Shown here piece after piece: positions 13,304 to 14,474 of a stretch of DNA of 14,474 nt. The position numbers and the translations under genes are program-made. The first letter of the stretch is position 1, and each line of letters opens with the position of its first letter. Source of the stretch: Bacteroidetes bacterium 4572_114 (GTDB lineage Bacteria > Bacteroidota > Bacteroidia > Bacteroidales > 4484-276); NCBI GenBank assembly GCA_002254335.1, contig NIVA01000026.1, positions 1-14,474 on the forward strand, in the 5' to 3' direction. The notes below the pieces were generated by a model. It did not search any database. It was not told the DNA's origin and was given only the letters and a program-made list of their open reading frames with translations.

Positions 13304-14149
13304 TTACAATTCGGCAACAGTTTTCTTATTTTTTCTTTTTCTGTTTTGTATCTCCTGTCTAATAAATTGTTCCAATTTTTCTTTGGCCGGAATGTAGAGC
13401 AGGTATTGGCTTATGAAAATCTTTTCGTCTAACCCGGCAAGTGCATATTCAACAAATGCTTCATCTTTGTTAATACACAGCAAAATACCAATAGTAGGCA
13501 TGTCCCCTTTTTGCATTATATTTTTCCGGTAATAACTCACATAAGTATTTAATTGCGTGATAGCTGTATAATCGGCTTCGTTGGTTTTTAGCTCTATCAA
13601 TACATGGCACTTCAAAATACGGTTGTAGAATACCAAATCGATACGATAATATTTGTTGCCTATGGTAATACGTTTTTGACGGGCTTCAAAACAAAAGCCT
13701 TCACCAAGTTCAAGCAAAAATTCCTGCAAATGATTCAGTAAAGCATTTTCTAAATCGGTTTCGGTAATTACGTCCTTATCTGTTAATCCGGTACGTTCAA
13801 AAAGCAAGGTGTTTACCTGTCGTTGTAATTCCTTCAATTCGTTTAAAAAGGGGAGATTTGTTTTGCCAGAAAACAATTCTGCTATTTTCGGGTAGCACAA
13901 ATAAAAAACACGAAAAGTTATTAAATTTCTATACGACAAACCCCTGATATGTTTCAAGCGTTTGGCCATGTTTTGCAATAATTTTTTACCATAAGCGGCA
14001 CGATCGCTTCCCTGCTGCTCAAATTCAACAATATAAAAACCAATTATCCAATTTCGCAAGGTAAGGTTGATGTTCAATGCCGACAGGGCTTTTTTCTGCA
14101 AAAACCCATGTGTTTGTTCTACTTGCTTTATTAGTTTTTCAAAGTTCAT
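13304..14149 (-). CDS. DUF1016/YhcG-family PD-(D/E)XK nuclease, internally shortened
   Basis: The protein is 281 residues from MNFEKLIKQ. The N-terminal DUF1016 domain is recognisable: RNWIIGFYIVEFEQQGSDRAAYGKKLL (32-58) and LSYRNLITFRVFYLCYP (71-87). The C-terminal PD-(D/E)XK domain has IDLVFYN (D171), VLIELK (E186, K188) and the ITQLNTYVSYYRKN segment (197-210), so the catalytic residues are present. YhcG-like proteins are often found beside restriction-modification genes and mobile DNA; their exact task is not settled. Usual members run to about 340 residues and carry an 'SWSHxxxLL...R.FYE' stretch between YP and 'R(E)LxRQxxxLLYER'. Here YPKIAELFSGKTNLPFLNEL joins straight to KELQRQVNTLLFERTGL, so that part is absent. 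A longer frame from a TTG at 14275 would translate the REP/promoter block and is rejected. The gene stands alone, with no methylase nearby. Confidence 0.88.
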   Translation of the reverse strand: MNFEKLIKQVEQTHGFLQKKALSALNINLTLRNWIIGFYIVEFEQQGSDRAAYGKKLLQNMAKRLKHIRGLSYRNLITFRVFYLCYPKIAELFSGKTNLPFLNELKELQRQVNTLLFERTGLTDKDVITETDLENALLNHLQEFLLELGEGFCFEARQKRITIGNKYYRIDLVFYNRILKCHVLIELKTNEADYTAITQLNTYVSYYRKNIMQKGDMPTIGILLCINKDEAFVEYALAGLDEKIFISQYLLYIPAKEKLEQFIRQEIQNRKRKNKKTVAEL

Positions 14150-14163
14150 GTTTTTAATATTTT

Positions 14164-14268
14164 CAAGTTTCCTGTTTGCCGGCCAAAAGTAGGAAATTTT
14201 ATAGACCAGGCCCGGTGGGTTTCCATAGGCAAGGCCCGGTGGGTTTTTAAAACCCGCCGGGCCTTTAT
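14164..14268. repeat. REP-like/promoter block, copy B (upstream of the DUF1016 gene)
   Basis: This is the second copy of the block at 13111-13215. It carries GGCCCGGTGGGTTT twice and a near-perfect hairpin GGCCCGGTGGGTTTT/AAAACCCGCCGGGCC (14233-14264). The unit is GC-rich in an AT-rich setting. The following 14269-14430 contains nothing I can identify. Confidence 0.8.
14184..14191 (-). promoter_or_regulatory. -7 promoter box (TACTTTTG) of the DUF1016 gene
   Basis: Minus-strand TACTTTTG fits TAnnTTTG. The transcript would start near 14181, giving a leader of about 32 nt to the ATG at 14149. This supports that ATG over the upstream TTG, which would lie outside the transcript. No -33 TTG is seen. 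Confidence 0.55.
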
Positions 14269-14430
14269 CCAACACGTTCCACCAAACGCTTTCAATAGCA
14301 AGCTCATTTTGCCCAAAAACAAGAAATGGCAGGTCTATCGGCTATACATAATTAAACACGCATTATAAATCGAGTTTACTTCCGTTAATATTTTGTTGCC
14401 AATAATTTTTACAAGAAAACACACGTGGAC

Positions 14431-14474
14431 ATGGTTGCAAAATTAGCTGATGAAAAAGGTAAATTTATAGATTA
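14431..14474 (+). CDS. Possible start of a gene running off the window
   Basis: From ATG 14431 the frame reads MVAKLADEKGKFID and is still open at the window end. A TATTTTG box (one base short of the -7 consensus) lies at 14389-14395. The frame is open back to 14389, with a GTG two codons earlier as another start. Fourteen residues are too few to assign a family. Confidence 0.3.
   Translation, partial: MVAKLADEKGKFID

Noticed and set aside
13304..14275. Longer DUF1016 reading frame starting at TTG 14275
   Set aside because: The extra 42 residues are a translation of the REP/promoter block (GPAGFKNPPGL...), and the -7 box at 14184-14191 lies inside it. MNFEKLIKQ at 14149 matches the family start.

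Overview
The window looks like a piece of a Bacteroidota chromosome. Three large secreted proteins end in type IX secretion (T9SS) type A sorting domains (PNP motif, about 80-residue C-terminal domain). Several genes carry the Bacteroidota -7 promoter box TAnnTTTG, Shine-Dalgarno sites are absent or weak, and the UbiA-like and DUF1573 proteins are of types common in that phylum. The order cannot be fixed from sequence alone; a Bacteroidales/Marinilabiliales-like marine or sediment lineage is a guess.

Layout. Bases 1-1767 hold two convergent family-2 glycosyltransferases, the second one cut short at its C-terminus. Bases 1925-7577 are a two-gene operon (1-nt gap) of very large secreted CotH-kinase proteins with lamin-tail, chitobiase-like or beta-helix modules and T9SS tails. 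Bases 7827-9500 encode a T9SS-exported cyclophilin (peptidyl-prolyl isomerase) with three Ig-like repeats; its upstream region holds a 15-bp inverted repeat and three GTCAGAC dyads. Bases 9500-11400 are a scarred intergenic region: paired 70-bp repeats, 7-bp tandem arrays, a MITE-like inverted repeat, and two fragments of a dead YifB/ComM-type Mg-chelatase gene in swapped order around a small AT-rich lipoprotein gene. Bases 11402-14149 are on the minus strand: a DUF1573 protein with an in-frame TGA, a UbiA-family prenyltransferase, and a DUF1016/YhcG PD-(D/E)XK nuclease. The last two share a duplicated promoter/REP-like block.

How the parts relate. The CotH pair and the cyclophilin are probably cell-surface or secreted proteins that use the same T9SS export route. 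The other genes look like separate transcription units, not one pathway.

The most notable observation is the DUF1573 gene. Its frame runs on intact for 77 codons past a TGA that sits exactly where the first Cys of the conserved SCGCT motif belongs. The only terminator lies after the second stop, and a small hairpin with a bulged U lies 15 nt beyond the TGA. This makes it a candidate selenoprotein or other recoding event, with a fresh nonsense mutation or sequence error as the plain alternatives. No complete new multi-gene system was recognised.
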